Source: Cryobacterium fucosi (GTDB lineage: Bacteria > Actinomycetota > Actinomycetes > Actinomycetales > Microbacteriaceae). Taken from it: a DNA stretch of 64,000 bases. Under the pieces are notes generated by a model. That model was not told where the DNA came from. It saw nothing but the letters and a program-made list of their open reading frames with translations, and did no database searches. Made by a program: the position numbers and the translations under genes. Every line of letters begins with the position of its first letter. Positions within the stretch are counted from its first letter, which is position 1. Below are positions 41,147 through 48,373 of this stretch, piece by piece. The stretch lies in assembly GCF_004403515.1 (NCBI RefSeq), contig NZ_SOHH01000068.1, positions 43,570 through 107,569 of the forward strand. The letters run 5' to 3'.

Positions 41147-41393
41147 TTTTGAAACTCCTCCAGGAGTGTTAGAAAAGCCTCGACTTTCGAGGCCGTTCGT
41201 CGCGGTATTCGTCGTCCGCTTCCGAAAGGAATACGCCGCGGGAACCGAGGTCACCGCGTTTTAAGACGTGCAAGCACTACAACTACTGAGATAACACTAG
41301 CCCACGAGGCCCGGTTCACACTGAATTCCGTGCAAATTCGAGGTTAAAGCGTTACGTTTCCTGAAAGTTGTGCACAAAGTCGGGTTGTCTGCA

Positions 41394-42260
41394 CTATTCC
41401 GCGGTCACGAAATCGATGAGGTGTTCCACCCGACCGAGGAGTTGCGGCTCGAGGTCGGCGAAGGTCCGCACCCGGCCGAGGATCCGCTGCCAGGCCCTGG
41501 CGATGTCCGCCTGGTCCTCGTGGGGCCAGCCGAGGGCCTCACAGATCCCGTGCTTCCACTCGATGCTGCGAGGAACGGCCGGCCATTCGGACAGTCCCAG
41601 GCGCTCGGGCTTGACCGCCTGCCAGACGTCCACGTACGGATGCCCGACCACGAGCACGTTGCGGCCGTAGGGCCCGCGCGCCACGGCATCGGCGATCCGG
41701 CTCTCCTTGGAGCCGACGACGAGGTGGTCCACCAACATCCCGACCTTGCGGGTCGGCCCCGGCTTGAACTCGGCGAGGAGCTCTTCGAGGTTGTCCACGC
41801 CCTCGATGTACTCGACGACGACGCCCTCGATCCGGAGGTCGGCGCCCCAGACCCTCTCGACCAGCTCGGCGTCATGGCGCCCCTCGACGAAGATCCGGCT
41901 GCCGCGGGCGACCCGGGCCGGGGCATCCGACACGGCCAGGGAGCCGGACGCGGTGCGGGCGGGCTTCCGTGATGCCGCCCGGGCGGGGAGGACGAGCGCG
42001 ACGGGCCGGCCGTCGATCAGGAAGCCGCCCCCGAGCGGGAACAGACGCAGCTTGCCGTGGCGGTCCTCGAGCGAGACGACGTTTCTCTCAATCCGCACCA
42101 CGGCGCCGCAGAAGCCGGTGGCGGCCTCCTCGACGACGAGGCCGGCGGTGGCCTCCTGGGACGGAATGACGGTGCGGCCCACGTCCCGCCAGCCTGGTGT
42201 GAGCACATCCGCGCTGTACCGGTCCTGCGGGTTGCCATCGTGCATGTCTCGGTCGTCCAT
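41394..42260 (-). CDS. DUF3097 protein with Toprim-like motifs
   Basis: 288 residues, family known from actinobacteria, function unknown. N-terminal beta-rich part (about 1-95), then IFVEGRHDAELVERVWG with E126 and D130, EYIEGVDNL, MLVDHLVVGSKES with D178, and VVGHPYVDVW with D211. The layout Glu...Asp-x-His resembles the Toprim metal-binding fold of primases and topoisomerases; this is my inference. Sits alone between the csp gene and the SPFH gene. Confidence 0.8.
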   Translation of the reverse strand: MDDRDMHDGNPQDRYSADVLTPGWRDVGRTVIPSQEATAGLVVEEAATGFCGAVVRIERNVVSLEDRHGKLRLFPLGGGFLIDGRPVALVLPARAASRKPARTASGSLAVSDAPARVARGSRIFVEGRHDAELVERVWGADLRIEGVVVEYIEGVDNLEELLAEFKPGPTRKVGMLVDHLVVGSKESRIADAVARGPYGRNVLVVGHPYVDVWQAVKPERLGLSEWPAVPRSIEWKHGICEALGWPHEDQADIARAWQRILGRVRTFADLEPQLLGRVEHLIDFVTAE

Positions 42261-42399
42261 TCCTGGTCGTCGGTCCGGGGGCTCAGGGGCCCTGGCGCAG
42301 GTTGCCGCCTCGATCGACGCTAGCGGAAGTCACGCGAGGTCGTGGCGGCGGAGACGGTGAGCGGTTCGAACCGGTCGGCGATCAGACCACCCCGCACCA

Positions 42400-42423
42400 C
42401 GCCCCCGCCCCGGGGCGGGGGCG
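42400..42423 (-). terminator. GC palindrome downstream of the SPFH gene
   Basis: CGCCCCCGCCCC and GGGGCGGGGGCG form a perfect 24-bp palindrome, 56 bp after the SPFH stop on the - strand. No U-tract follows. Confidence 0.5.
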
Positions 42424-42478
42424 ACACGGTGGCTGTTGCGCTGACCACACCACCACAATCGAACGTATCTCGGTTTGG

Positions 42479-43282
42479 TCACGGGTTCCTCTCGGAGATA
42501 GTCCCGGTCGCTGCCGCGGTCTCGCGGGCGAGGAACGATCCGAGTTCACCGATTGTGCTCATCAGGGGCGCCGGGAAGACGACAACGGTGTTCTTGTCCA
42601 CCCCGATTTCGACGAGGCTCTGGAGATTCCGCAGCTGCAGGGCGAGCGGGTGGGCCATCATCGTGTCCGAGGCGTCGCCGAGCGCGGCCGCAGCAAGGGA
42701 CTCGCCCTCCGCGTTGATGATCTTGGCCCGTTTCTCCCGTTCGGCCTCGGCCTGCCTGGCCATCGCGCGCTTCATCGTGTCGGGGAGCAGGATGTCCTTG
42801 AGTTCGACCAGGGTGACCTCCACGCCCCAGTCCAGGGTCTGCACGTCGAGGATCTCGCGAATGTTGACGTTGAGGATGTCCGTCTCGGCGAGGGTCTCAT
42901 CCAGGGTGTGCTGGCCGACGACCTTCCTCAGTGTGGTCTGCGCGATCTGGTCGATCGCGGCGTGCACGTTCTCGATGGCGATCACGGACTTCACCGGGTC
43001 GACGATCCGGAAGTAGGCGACCGCAGACACGCCCACGCTGACGTTGTCCCGGGTGATGATGCCCTGGGACTGAATCGGCAGGGTCACGATCCGCATCCCA
43101 ACGCGGTGCAGCACATCGACGAACGGGATGATGAAGGTCAGGCCGGGTGCGCGCGTGTCGATCAGACGACCGAACCGGAGCACCACGCCCTGCTCGTACT
43201 GTTTGATCACCCGGATCGAATTCGAGGCGACGACAGCCGCCAGCACGACCACGACCGCCAGAACCACGATGAACACGATCAT
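42479..43282 (-). CDS. SPFH/stomatin-prohibitin membrane protein
   Basis: 267 residues. One N-terminal helix (about 1-19), then the band-7 domain with RAPGLTFIIPFVDVLHRVGMR and VGVSAVAYFRIVDP, and a coiled-coil region (MARQAEAEREKRAKIINAEG). Forms membrane microdomains. A NfeD-type partner is not adjacent. Confidence 0.9.
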   Translation of the reverse strand: MIVFIVVLAVVVVLAAVVASNSIRVIKQYEQGVVLRFGRLIDTRAPGLTFIIPFVDVLHRVGMRIVTLPIQSQGIITRDNVSVGVSAVAYFRIVDPVKSVIAIENVHAAIDQIAQTTLRKVVGQHTLDETLAETDILNVNIREILDVQTLDWGVEVTLVELKDILLPDTMKRAMARQAEAEREKRAKIINAEGESLAAAALGDASDTMMAHPLALQLRNLQSLVEIGVDKNTVVVFPAPLMSTIGELGSFLARETAAATGTISERNP

Positions 43283-43388
43283 GGGCGACTCGCTTCCGCG
43301 GCACGAATGTGCCGACGCCCTGATTCTGCTCCCGCCGGGGCCGGCCCGCCAGTGCCCGGGCGCGCAGCGAACGGGGAGTCGACGGTAG

Positions 43389-43394
43389 TAGCCT
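43389..43394 (+). promoter_or_regulatory. -10 of the SRAP gene
   Basis: TAGCCT followed by 6 nt and ATG 43401. Leaderless spacing. Here the catalytic Cys2 makes the start certain. Confidence 0.55.
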
Positions 43395-43400
43395 GTCGCT

Positions 43401-44114
43401 ATGTGCGGGCGATTCATCATCACTGATACGGCGCCTGACCTCGCCGCCATGTTCGACGTCCCGCACGAGGGCGAGAACCTCCCCGAGCCCTCGTGGAACA
43501 TCAAACCGGCAGAGCAGATACCGATCGTGCTCGAATCGACCAAGTCCGGGCCCGTCGTGCGCCGCCTCGAATCCGCCCGCTGGTCCCTGGTACCGTCCTT
43601 CTCCACCGAGATCGCGGTCGGTTACCCCACCTTCAACGCCCGTGCCGAGACGGCGGCGGAGAAGGCCACCTTCCGCGCCTCGGTCGCGGCCAGGCGCGCG
43701 CTCGTCCCCGCGACCGGCTACTTCGAGTGGCACACGGTCGGCACGGAGAAGACGCCCTATTTCGTCCACTCCGATGACGGCCTCCCGCTCGCGTTCGCCG
43801 GTCTCTACTCCTGGTGGCGCAATCCGGTCCTCGCCGCCGACGATCCGGCCCGCTGGGTGCTCACGGCCACCATCCTCACCACCGACGCGGATGGTCCGCT
43901 GCGCGGACTCCACGAGCGAATGCCGGTGGTGCTCCCGGAGGAATGGTGGGACCACTGGCTCGATCCGCACACGGTCGGCGACCAGGCCCTGGTCGACGCC
44001 GCGGTCAAGGCGTCCCGCGAGCCGAGCGCCGCCCTCCGCTTCCATGAGGTTGCCCCGGTGACCGGGAACGGCCCCGAGCTGATCGAGCCGGTCGGCGCGC
44101 GCGGCGCACACTGA
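43401..44114 (+). CDS. SOS-response-associated peptidase (SRAP/YedK, HMCES homologue)
   Basis: 237 residues. Cys2 (after Met removal, MCGRF) forms a thiazolidine crosslink with abasic sites. Seen: SWNIKPAEQIPIVL, TFNARAET, GYFEW, and LHERMPVVL with the His. Fixes the start codon, since Cys2 must become N-terminal. Protects single-stranded DNA abasic sites. No SOS box recognised upstream. Confidence 0.95.
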   Translation: MCGRFIITDTAPDLAAMFDVPHEGENLPEPSWNIKPAEQIPIVLESTKSGPVVRRLESARWSLVPSFSTEIAVGYPTFNARAETAAEKATFRASVAARRALVPATGYFEWHTVGTEKTPYFVHSDDGLPLAFAGLYSWWRNPVLAADDPARWVLTATILTTDADGPLRGLHERMPVVLPEEWWDHWLDPHTVGDQALVDAAVKASREPSAALRFHEVAPVTGNGPELIEPVGARGAH

Positions 44115-44208
44115 CCATCCGCCCGTTCCCTCCGCGAGGCGTCCAACCGGTACGCTCGACTCATTGGCCCGGCGAACCTGTGCGGGCACCGCTCGAGAGG
44201 ACCACCCC

Positions 44209-44373
44209 ATGAATGTCGTCGCCTTCATCGTCGCAATGGCGATTTTCATCCTCGGATTCTGGCTTTTCGGGCTCGCCTTCACGGTGACCGCCGGCCAGCT
44301 GCCGATCTTCTTCGGCGGAATCCTCTGCGTCTCCCTGGCCGTGTACATCCCGGTCCAGCTGCTCCGCGACTAG
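44209..44373 (+). CDS. small membrane protein
   Basis: 54 residues from ATG 44209 (GAGAGG upstream). Two hydrophobic helices (about 2-20 and 28-48) and a short basic end. No family recognised. Located 6 bp before the SMP-30 gene, so probably co-transcribed with it. Confidence 0.6.
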   Translation: MNVVAFIVAMAIFILGFWLFGLAFTVTAGQLPIFFGGILCVSLAVYIPVQLLRD

Positions 44374-44379
44374 GCCGTC

Positions 44380-45225
44380 ATGCTCGCCGAGCAACTCACC
44401 GACCCGGTCGCCTTCCACGCCGAAGGCCCGGTCTGGTCGGATGCCTGGGGCGGCCTGCGCTGGGTGGACATGTTCGCCGGCGACATCCTCTCGCTCGACG
44501 GCGACACGGTCAACCGTCGCAACGTCGGCCCCTTCGTGGCGGCGTTGCGACCCCGCGCCTCGGGCGGAGCGGTGATCGCCCTCGAACGCGGGTTCGCCCT
44601 CGAGGACGCTGCCGGTGAACTGACCCGGCAGGACGAGCTCTGGAGCACCCCCGGCATGCGGATGAACGAGGGCGGCTGCGACCCGCACGGCCGGTTCTAT
44701 TGCGGCTCGATGGCCTGGGATCAACGTGCGGGGGCCGGATCGCTCTACCGGCTCGACGGCGACGGTCAGGTCACCGTCGTCCAGGAGGACCTGACCATCT
44801 CCAACGGGCTCGAGTGGAGCCCGGACGGTTCCCTCGCCTACTACAACGACACCCCCACCGGCCGGGTCGCCGTCTTCGACTACGACGCCGAATCCGGGCT
44901 GACCGGGCTGCGCACCTTCGCCGAGATCCCCGCCGACGCCGGATACCCCGATGGGCTGACCGTGGACAGCGAGGGCTGCGTCTGGGTGGCGCTCTACGCG
45001 GGAGGAGCCGTGCGGCGTTACACGCCGGACGGCATCCTCGACGGCGTCGTGGAGGTAGGCGCACACCGGGTGACGGCCTGCACGTTCGGTGGCCCCCGCC
45101 TCGACCGGCTGTTCATCACCACGTCACGGGAAGACCTGGTTCCCGGGGAAGATCCGCTCGCCGGGTCCCTGTTCGTGGCCGACGTCGGAGTGACCGGACG
45201 GCCCGTTCGGGAGTTCGCCGGCTGA
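44380..45225 (+). CDS. SMP-30/gluconolactonase-like protein
   Basis: 281 residues, six-bladed beta propeller. Metal ligands seen: E15 in HAEGPVW, Asn in ISNGLEW, Asp in YPDGLTVD. Likely a sugar lactonase. Which lactone is open; a glucono- or related lactone is possible. Convergent with the DUF1345 gene, 4 bp between stops. Confidence 0.9.
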   Translation: MLAEQLTDPVAFHAEGPVWSDAWGGLRWVDMFAGDILSLDGDTVNRRNVGPFVAALRPRASGGAVIALERGFALEDAAGELTRQDELWSTPGMRMNEGGCDPHGRFYCGSMAWDQRAGAGSLYRLDGDGQVTVVQEDLTISNGLEWSPDGSLAYYNDTPTGRVAVFDYDAESGLTGLRTFAEIPADAGYPDGLTVDSEGCVWVALYAGGAVRRYTPDGILDGVVEVGAHRVTACTFGGPRLDRLFITTSREDLVPGEDPLAGSLFVADVGVTGRPVREFAG

Positions 45226-45229
45226 GCCG

Positions 45230-45877
45230 TCAGTGCAGGAGCCCGGCGACGAGGTTGATCAGGGTCGCCAGGATGACCGAGCCGAACAGGTATGACAGCA
45301 GGCCGTGGCGGAGCGCGGTCATCCGCACGGAATGGTCCTCGATGTTCGTGTCCGACACCTGGAAGGTCATCCCCAGGGTGAAGGCCAAATAGGCGAAGTC
45401 CCCGTAGCTCGGCGGCGCCGTCTGGTTGAAGTCGACCCCGCCATCGACGCCGGAGTAGTACAGGGACGCGTAGCGCAGCGTGAAGAGCGTGTGCAGAAGA
45501 AACCAGGACAGGGCGACGCTCAGCACGGCCACCCCGGCCTGGATGCCCGGCCGGCCGGCGGCGGTCTGGGTCTCGAGCAGCAGGAACGCGACCGCACCGA
45601 GGCTGGCCAGGCTGGCCAGGACGATGAGGAGATCGGCGACGCCACGCGACGGGTCTTCCCTCGTCGCATGGCCGGCGGTCGTGGCGGCATCCATCGGGGC
45701 GATCGTGAGCCAGACCCAGGCGACATAGGTGACGCAGGCCACGCCCCAGCCGGCGATCGGCGCGAGCGCCCAGTCGCCGGAGAGGCCCGCGAGCGCCGCG
45801 GCCGCGATTCCCAGCACGCCCATCACGACCAGACGCGTGCTCGAGCGATGGATCTTCAGGACTCCGACGGGCTTCAC
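45230..45877 (-). CDS. DUF1345 membrane protein
   Basis: 215 residues from the GTG at 45877, five hydrophobic helices. Seen: LHTLFTLRYASLYYSG and YGDFAYLAFTLGMTFQVSDTN, typical of DUF1345. Function unknown. Divergent from the J-domain gene; an unusual inverted repeat lies in the gap. Confidence 0.85.
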   Translation of the reverse strand: MKPVGVLKIHRSSTRLVVMGVLGIAAAALAGLSGDWALAPIAGWGVACVTYVAWVWLTIAPMDAATTAGHATREDPSRGVADLLIVLASLASLGAVAFLLLETQTAAGRPGIQAGVAVLSVALSWFLLHTLFTLRYASLYYSGVDGGVDFNQTAPPSYGDFAYLAFTLGMTFQVSDTNIEDHSVRMTALRHGLLSYLFGSVILATLINLVAGLLH

Positions 45878-45883
45878 CCGCTG

Positions 45884-45889
45884 ATCGTC
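45884..45889 (-). promoter_or_regulatory. -10 of the DUF1345 gene
   Basis: GACGAT on the - strand, 6 nt (CAGCGG) before GTG 45877. Leaderless spacing. Confidence 0.4.
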
Positions 45890-45949
45890 CCACAAGAACC
45901 GGCTGGGGCACCCCTGGGCGGCGGCGCGGCGCGTGCGGCGACATTCCAG

Positions 45950-45988
45950 CAACGATCGGTAGGGTGAAGACAGGAATACCGATCGTTG
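45950..45988. promoter_or_regulatory. 12-bp inverted repeat between DUF1345 and the J-domain gene
   Basis: CAACGATCGGTA (45950-45961) and TACCGATCGTTG (45977-45988) are perfect inverted repeats, 15 nt apart. Each half holds a CGATCG core, itself nearly palindromic. Looks like a pair of operator sites for an unknown dimeric regulator, placed over the 5' region of the J-domain gene. Confidence 0.6.
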
Positions 45989-46009
45989 AACCTGAAAGTG
46001 ACCGCGAGG

Positions 46010-46945
46010 ATGTCAGAAAGCCCGGCCGCGGCTTCACCGTACGAGGTGTTGGGCGTCACGCCGTCGGCGAGCGACGACGAACTTCGCCGTGCCTACCGCC
46101 GCCTGCTCCGCCAGACGCACCCCGATGTCGGCGGCAGTGCCGTCCAGTTCCACGCGGTACAGGTGGCCTGGGAGCGGGTGGGCACCCCCGACAGCCGGGC
46201 CGCCTACGACCGCCGGCGGTACCCGGACTCCACCGAGCAGCCGGTTCACGCCGCCCACGCCTCGGCGCACACATCCGGCCAGCCCACCCGCACCGGGCTC
46301 AAGGCGCGAATGTACGGCCACCCGGGCGGCCTGGCCCGGCAACGCTATCTCGACCTCCTGCGTGAATGGGCCGGCCGAGGCACCACTATCGACGACCCCT
46401 ACGCGCCGGCGCTCGTGCGCTCGGCGCCGCGGGAGATCCGCCACTGTCTGGCGAAGGCCCTCGCCGAGGAGACCACCGCCCAACAGATCAGCGGACTCGG
46501 GATCGGCTTCACCGCCTGGCACGACATCGCGGCCGGCGGCCAGGTCGACAAGGTCGACCATGTCGTGCTCGGGCCGGCCGGGCTGTTCGGGGTGCTCTCC
46601 GAAGACTGGGGCGCACCCGTCCAGCTGCGGCGGGGTGAGCTGGTCGGGGAGTCCCTCCACGATGACGACCACCCGGTCGACAACTTCACGGATGCCGCCC
46701 GCGCCCTGGCCAGGTCGCTGCGGGTGCGGTTCACCGCGATCGTGATCGTGCTGCCCGACGGCGCCGTCTCCGAGCCGTTGACGGTGCCGGGTCGCGGGCG
46801 TCGCCCCACCGTGATCACCGTTCCCCGGTCACGGCTGGTCGGGCTGCTGCGCGACGGCCTGCCCGGCATGGAGCGGGGCAGCTTCGAGAAGGTGTTCGAG
46901 TTGCGGAGCCGCCTGCAGGACGGCATCCGCTTCATCGCGGACTAG
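46010..46945 (+). CDS. J-domain protein with a NERD-like C-terminal region
   Basis: 311 residues from ATG 46010 (earlier in-frame TTG 45986 and GTG 45998 exist). The J-domain (about 8-70) has SPYEVLGV, LRRAYRRLLRQTHPDVGG with the HPD motif, so it can stimulate Hsp70. The C-terminal half has KVDHVVLGPAGLFGVLSED, which resembles NERD nuclease-like domains (DHLVVGPxGVF). No G/F or zinc-finger part, so it is not DnaJ proper. Function not known. Confidence 0.8.
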   Translation: MSESPAAASPYEVLGVTPSASDDELRRAYRRLLRQTHPDVGGSAVQFHAVQVAWERVGTPDSRAAYDRRRYPDSTEQPVHAAHASAHTSGQPTRTGLKARMYGHPGGLARQRYLDLLREWAGRGTTIDDPYAPALVRSAPREIRHCLAKALAEETTAQQISGLGIGFTAWHDIAAGGQVDKVDHVVLGPAGLFGVLSEDWGAPVQLRRGELVGESLHDDDHPVDNFTDAARALARSLRVRFTAIVIVLPDGAVSEPLTVPGRGRRPTVITVPRSRLVGLLRDGLPGMERGSFEKVFELRSRLQDGIRFIAD

Positions 46946-47817
46946 CGCAGGCCGAGCTTGTCCACCCAGAAGCCGAGGAACTGCGCCCCGGCCTCGTCGT
47001 GGATGAGATCGCCTTCGACGATGATGGGGTAGGGCCGGTCGAGGATGCCGTAGGCCGGCCGCACGTCGACGTGGGACACGTCGTAGCCCGCAGCATGCAG
47101 GTGGTCGGCCATCAGGTAGTCGCTGCGGGAGTCCCCGAGCGAGCGCCAGACGCTCGGGAGGGGGCCCGATTCGGCGAAGAAGGCGAGCGCGCGTTCCGCT
47201 CCCCGGTCCTTGTCGAGGGTGACCGACTCGATGTCGGTGGAGATGATCGTCGGATCGATCCGGAACGGCACGGCGCCGTCCGCGTCGACGGCGACGCGAT
47301 TGCCGAAACGCACGCCGAGGCCGAGACCGGTCAGCACCGAGAACGCGGCCTCGTTGAACTCGGCGGCGGCCTCCTGGTAGACGGCGTGGTCGGCATCCGT
47401 ACGCTGCTCGACGGAGACCATCGCCTGTTTGGTCTCGTCGAAGAACATGGTGTCGGCGAACCGGTCGGCCACCAGGCGGCGCAGGGCGTCGACGGCCGCG
47501 GGCGGGAGGGCGACGGAGTCGTCGACGACGACCTCGCCGATGCCGTCGGCGGTGATCGGGAACCAGACGGCCCCCTTTTCGCAGACGCCGTACATGCGCA
47601 TCGTCTCGGGCAGCCCCGCGGCCCGGAGGGGGACGACGACCTGCTCCCGGATGAACGCCACCGAGCGGCCGGTGACGAATGCGATCGGAACGTTGGCGCC
47701 GGCCAGGGTGATCAGATCGGTGATGATGCTCGGTGTGGCGATCGTGCGGGTCACCGGGCTGGCGATCGGCCCGTCCACATCGAGCAGGAGTCCAAGAGGG
47801 GAGAGTGGTTCGGGCAT
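46942..47817 (-). CDS. HAD-superfamily phosphatase (IIB-like)
   Basis: 291 residues. Seen: motif I LLLDVDGPIASP (D13, D15), VTGRSVAFI, and motif IV LGDSRSDYLM. Trehalose-6-phosphate-phosphatase or mannosyl-phosphoglycerate-phosphatase-like cap type. Substrate unknown. The stop codon overlaps the stop of the convergent J-domain gene by 4 bp. Confidence 0.85.
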   Translation of the reverse strand: MPEPLSPLGLLLDVDGPIASPVTRTIATPSIITDLITLAGANVPIAFVTGRSVAFIREQVVVPLRAAGLPETMRMYGVCEKGAVWFPITADGIGEVVVDDSVALPPAAVDALRRLVADRFADTMFFDETKQAMVSVEQRTDADHAVYQEAAAEFNEAAFSVLTGLGLGVRFGNRVAVDADGAVPFRIDPTIISTDIESVTLDKDRGAERALAFFAESGPLPSVWRSLGDSRSDYLMADHLHAAGYDVSHVDVRPAYGILDRPYPIIVEGDLIHDEAGAQFLGFWVDKLGLR

Positions 47818-47823
47818 GCCTCC

Positions 47824-47829
47824 ATTGTT
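47824..47829 (-). promoter_or_regulatory. -10 of the HAD gene
   Basis: AACAAT on the - strand, 6 nt (GGAGGC) before ATG 47817. GGAGG could also serve as a ribosome-binding site. Confidence 0.35.
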
Positions 47830-47875
47830 CCATGTGCCGCCGGTGACCGGGCCACACGCCGGCGCACGCAGCGCC

Positions 47876-47881
47876 TATCCT
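47876..47881 (+). promoter_or_regulatory. -10 of the 47890 gene
   Basis: TATCCT followed by 8 nt and ATG 47890. Near-leaderless spacing. Confidence 0.5.
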
Positions 47882-47889
47882 TGATCGAG

Positions 47890-48252
47890 ATGATTACGAG
47901 ACGAATGGCCGCGCTGCGGCTGGATATCCCGCTGGAAATGGCGCAGCGGCACGAGCTCCCGTCGCGGATGACCGAGGCCGAGCTCAGCGCGATCGAGCGC
48001 AATCCGCCGGCCTGGCTGGTGCAGTCGCGTGCCAATCGCACCGGCAAGAAGCCGGTCTGGGTGGAGCTTCGCTGTGACGTCTGCGGCTTCTCCGAGGCGG
48101 CACGCCCGAAGAAGTGGTGGCCGGCCTTCACCTATCTGACCTGCGACCACCACGGATCGGATGAACTGCCCGATCCGGCGGACGGCATGAGCCGCACCGA
48201 GGTCGACGGGATCGGAAGTCGGTTCATCGGCATCGTCGACGAGATTCCCTGA
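47890..48252 (+). CDS. conserved zinc-ribbon-like protein, unknown function
   Basis: 120 residues. Seen: CDVCGF and CDHHG, with tryptophans between (PKKWWPAFTYLT), a likely zinc site. An amphipathic N-terminal helix comes first. No family recognised. Looks similar in Cys pattern to the 75-residue SURF1-operon protein. Confidence 0.7.
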   Translation: MITRRMAALRLDIPLEMAQRHELPSRMTEAELSAIERNPPAWLVQSRANRTGKKPVWVELRCDVCGFSEAARPKKWWPAFTYLTCDHHGSDELPDPADGMSRTEVDGIGSRFIGIVDEIP

Positions 48253-48274
48253 TCGCGGGCCGTCCATGACGTGA

Positions 48275-48304
48275 GGGGCGGGCCGCCGACCGGTGGCCCG
48301 CCCC
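48275..48304. terminator. bidirectional terminator between the zinc protein gene and CoA-disulfide reductase
   Basis: GGGGCGGGCC and GGCCCGCCCC form a 10-bp stem with a partly paired loop, then TGTCTTCT. Between convergent genes. Confidence 0.75.
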
Positions 48305-48317
48305 TGTCTTCTCAGAT

Positions 48318-48373
48318 GAGTCGGCTCAGGGGAGTCGGCTCAGGTGAGTCGGCTCAGGGGAGTCGGCTCAGAT
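48318..48373. repeat. four tandem 14-bp repeats at the CoA-disulfide reductase stop
   Basis: GAGTCGGCTCAGG(G/T) repeats four times; the stop codon of the - strand gene (48368-48370) lies in the fourth unit. Preceded by a partial copy. Confidence 0.88.

Noticed and set aside
42363..42372. GGTTCGAACC looks like a tRNA T-loop
   Set aside because: The flanking bases do not give the 5-bp T stem, and no acceptor or anticodon arm is found on either strand.
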